NCBI RefSeq assembly: GCF_900115745.1
Contig: NZ_FOXP01000001.1
Coordinates: forward strand, 62,001 to 126,000
Direction of reading: 5' to 3'
DNA: 64,000 nt
From: Sphingomonas rubra
GTDB taxonomy: Bacteria; Pseudomonadota; Alphaproteobacteria; Sphingomonadales; Sphingomonadaceae
The notes beneath the pieces were generated by a model. The model had not been told where the DNA came from. It ran no database searches and saw nothing but the letters and a program-made list of their open reading frames with translations. This document shows positions 62,054 through 64,000 of the stretch, piece by piece; the stretch's first letter is position 1; each line of letters opens with the position of its first letter. The position numbers were made by a program, and so were the translations under genes.

Positions 62054-62578
62054 TTGAACGAGGCGGTGACGACCGGCCCGGGGCACGCGATCGTGCTCGG
62101 CGCCGAGGGGCGCGTGGGCGGGGCGTTCGCGCGGCGGCTGGCGCTGCATGGCTATCGCGTATCCCGCGATCCGCGGCGGCCGGAAGCGCTCGCCCGCGCG
62201 ATGCCGGGCACGCTGCTGCTCGACTGCGCGTACCGCGACGGCGAGGCGGAGGAGCATGTGTGGCGGGTGGAGGCCCACCTCGCCTCGTGGCGCGATTATG
62301 CGGGCATCTTCGTGCCGTCGTCATACTGGATCGAGGGCGACGGCGGCTATGCGCGCGCCAAGCGACGGGTGGAGCAGTTGGCGGCAAGCTACCGGGCGCT
62401 CGGCGCCAACGTGGTGACCGATCGGATCGGTTATTTCCCCGGTGACGGGGTGGAGCCCGACGCCAACGAACCGATGATCGCGCACCTGGTCGACGGCGAT
62501 ACGCTGTACGCGCGGGTCATGGCGCAGTTGACGTGCGGATTGCGGCGCGACGCGGCCGAGACGGTCGCGGTGGGCTGA
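62054..62578 (+). CDS. Small Rossmann-fold NAD(P)-binding protein
   Basis: This 174-residue protein has a nucleotide-binding start AIVLGAEGRVGGAFARRLALHGY, DCAYRDGEAEEHVWRVEAHLASW and GYARAKRRVEQL, as in a shortened epimerase/SDR. The C-terminal substrate part is missing, so catalysis is uncertain. A TTG start is used, with GGGGGAATGA before it. Function is unknown. Confidence 0.6.
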   Translation: MNEAVTTGPGHAIVLGAEGRVGGAFARRLALHGYRVSRDPRRPEALARAMPGTLLLDCAYRDGEAEEHVWRVEAHLASWRDYAGIFVPSSYWIEGDGGYARAKRRVEQLAASYRALGANVVTDRIGYFPGDGVEPDANEPMIAHLVDGDTLYARVMAQLTCGLRRDAAETVAVG

Positions 62579-62602
62579 CCCTGCCACGTGAGCACGGTTG
62601 CG

Positions 62603-63340
62603 TCATGCCGCCCGGCGGGCGGCCTCCGCGAGAACGCGGTCCGCGAGATCGGGGCGGCAGATGACCAGATCGGGCAGCAGCGGGTCGGCGCAATTGTAGA
62701 CGAGGGGACTACCGTCCAGCCGCGAGGCGTGGAGGCCGGCAGCCAGCGCCACGGCAGCGGGCGCGCAATTGTCCCACTCGTACTGTCCACCGTCGTGCAG
62801 GTAGAGGTCGGCGCGGCCGTCGACCACCGCCATAGCCTTCGCGCCGGCCGAGCCCATGCCGATCACCTCGGCGCCAAGCGCGTCGGCGATTCGGTGGACC
62901 ACGGCGGGGCAGCGCGTGCGGCTCGCCACCACGCGTAGCCGGCCTGGCGTGCGCGGAGGTGGGGGCGTGACCGTATCGGTAGACCAGACCCGTCCCCGCT
63001 CGGGCACGGCGACGGCGCCGATCGCGGGCCTGCCATCGAGCGCGAGGCCGATGTGCACCGCCCAGTCGTCGCGCCCGTCGGCATAGTCGCGGGTACCGTC
63101 GAGCGGATCGACGATCCAGGCGCGGCGTGCGCCGCAGCGGCGGCGATCGTCGACGCTCTCCTCCGAAAGGACGAAGTCGCCGGGGCGGGCGGCGGCGAGG
63201 CGGGCAAGGATCAGCGCGTTCGCCTCCCGGTCGCCGCGGTCGCCGAGCGCCTCGCCCGTTTCCCGCCCCTCGGCGCGGATCGCGAGGAGCAGCGCGCCCG
63301 CTTCCTCGGCGATCGCGGCGGCGAGCGCGTCGTCCGTCAC
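62603..63340 (-). CDS. cysQ: 3'(2'),5'-bisphosphate nucleotidase CysQ
   Basis: This 245-residue inositol monophosphatase-fold enzyme has LSEESVDD, metal motif [25 protein letters not shown] and the C-terminal [24 protein letters not shown]. It removes the 3'-phosphate from PAP, the by-product of sulfate activation. The GTG start overlaps the cysNC stop by four bases, so it is made with that enzyme. Confidence 0.93.
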   Translation of the reverse strand: MTDDALAAAIAEEAGALLLAIRAEGRETGEALGDRGDREANALILARLAAARPGDFVLSEESVDDRRRCGARRAWIVDPLDGTRDYADGRDDWAVHIGLALDGRPAIGAVAVPERGRVWSTDTVTPPPPRTPGRLRVVASRTRCPAVVHRIADALGAEVIGMGSAGAKAMAVVDGRADLYLHDGGQYEWDNCAPAAVALAAGLHASRLDGSPLVYNCADPLLPDLVICRPDLADRVLAEAARRAA

Positions 63341-64000
63341 AGCTCGTGGCTCCAGACGCCAATGACGTGCTCGACGATGCGGCGCGCCGCGGCTTCGGCG
63401 ATCTCGGTGGTGGTGTCGATGTGCAGGTCGGGGCGGATCGGCGCCTCATAGGGGCTGGAGATGCCGGTGAACGAGGCGATCTCGCCGGCGCGCGCCTTGG
63501 CGTAGAGGCCCTTGGGATCACGCGCCTCGGCGACGGCGAGCGGCGTGTCGACGAATACCTCCACGAACTCGTTCGGCGGCAGCATGGCGCGCACCATGTC
63601 ACGTTCGGCGCGGAAGGGCGAGATAAAGGCGGTCAGGACGATGAGGCCGGCATCGGCCATCAGCCGCGCGACCTCGCCGACACGGCGGATGTTCTCCGTG
63701 CGGCCGGCGTCGGAAAAGTCGAGGTCGCGGTTGAGGCTGTGGCGGATGTTGTCGCCGTCGAGCAGGAAGGTATGGCGGCCGAGCGCGTGGAGTTCCCGCT
63801 CGACCAGGTTGGCGATGGTCGACTTGCCCGAGCCGGACAGGCCGGTGAACCACAGCACGCGCGGGCTCTGCCCCTTCTGCAGCGCATGCGCCTCGCGCGT
63901 CACGTCGTGCGACTGCCAGTGGATGTCGCCGCCGCGGCGTAGCGGATCGGCGATCATGCCGGCGGCGACGGTGGCGTTGGTCATCCGATCGATCAGGACG
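63337..64000 (-). CDS. cysNC: CysN/CysC fusion, APS kinase part (5' truncated by window end)
   Basis: The frame is open to the window edge. Before the ATG at 63984 it reads VLIDR, then [11 protein letters not shown], which is the C-terminal end of the sulfate adenylyltransferase large subunit CysN. The APS kinase domain follows: Walker [44 protein letters not shown] and [20 protein letters not shown]. It phosphorylates APS to PAPS. An independent CysC of 215 residues from the ATG is less likely because the CysN tail is uninterrupted. Confidence 0.88.
   Translation of the reverse strand, partial: VLIDRMTNATVAAGMIADPLRRGGDIHWQSHDVTREAHALQKGQSPRVLWFTGLSGSGKSTIANLVERELHALGRHTFLLDGDNIRHSLNRDLDFSDAGRTENIRRVGEVARLMADAGLIVLTAFISPFRAERDMVRAMLPPNEFVEVFVDTPLAVAEARDPKGLYAKARAGEIASFTGISSPYEAPIRPDLHIDTTTEIAEAAARRIVEHVIGVWSHEL

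Overview
The window is about 64 kb of high-GC chromosomal DNA from an alphaproteobacterium, almost certainly a sphingomonad (Sphingomonas or a close relative). The main reasons are a serine palmitoyltransferase with its own acyl carrier protein (bacterial sphingolipid synthesis), a complete NepR-PhyR-EcfG general stress response locus with GGAAC-type promoters, a large TonB-dependent receptor, a CysN-CysC fusion and a heme A synthase. Coding density is high, many genes overlap by 1-10 bases (ATGA or GTGA junctions), and there is no prophage, insertion sequence or CRISPR array. Intergenic gaps carry three families of palindromic repeats.

Layout. 1-3.4 kb: the end of argS, a SPOR protein, nagZ and tatABC. 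3.7-8.1 kb: the general stress response island, with an entericidin-like lipoprotein, a candidate C-rich-loop small RNA, a degenerate HisKA_2 sensor kinase (PhyP-like) with nepR, then phyR, a 45-residue membrane protein and ecfG. 8.1-17.4 kb: housekeeping and envelope genes (glnE, a Bcp-type peroxiredoxin, a DUF455 ferritin-like protein, an M23 peptidase, erpA, xth, an outer-membrane protein, a GNAT-like protein, a fatty acid desaturase). 17.6-28.8 kb, mostly minus strand: lptG and lptF, a CHASE3 hybrid kinase, the sphingolipid operon proB-cerR-acpR-spt, a GT39-like membrane glycosyltransferase, obgE and a TetR regulator. 28.8-40.6 kb: a PF10118 hydrolase, rplM-rpsI, ctaA, merC-zur, dxs, a MazEF-like toxin-antitoxin pair, tlyA, tspO, ubiK, ybjN-like, proC, marR, ilvE and tRNA-Gln(TTG). 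41-45 kb: a gamma carbonic anhydrase and several uncharacterised secreted or small proteins.

45.1-58.1 kb is the most distinctive part. A glycosyltransferase-DUF6165 pair faces a tightly coupled operon of a methyltransferase, a polysaccharide pyruvyl transferase and an FrhB-like Fe-S/flavin protein, followed by a MalK-type ATPase. Between the two arms lies a GGAAC-N17-CGTT EcfG-type promoter and, pointing the other way, a one-mismatch copy. The matching sugar-ABC permeases and binding protein lie convergently downstream, next to a TonB receptor, a GT2 glycosyltransferase and an FMN-dependent hydroxy-acid oxidase. The promoters suggest that a methylated or pyruvylated glycan or glycolipid is made or remodelled under general stress; this is an inference.

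59.6-64 kb holds two acyl-CoA dehydrogenases, a small Rossmann-fold protein, cysQ and the 3' part of a cysNC fusion cut by the window edge.

How the genes connect: the EcfG system encoded at 4-8 kb probably controls several loci in this same window, judged by the promoter motif: nepR and its kinase, the small RNA, the entericidin-like gene, tspO and the 46-kb glycan cluster. All functional calls come from reading the sequence and translations; no database search was run.
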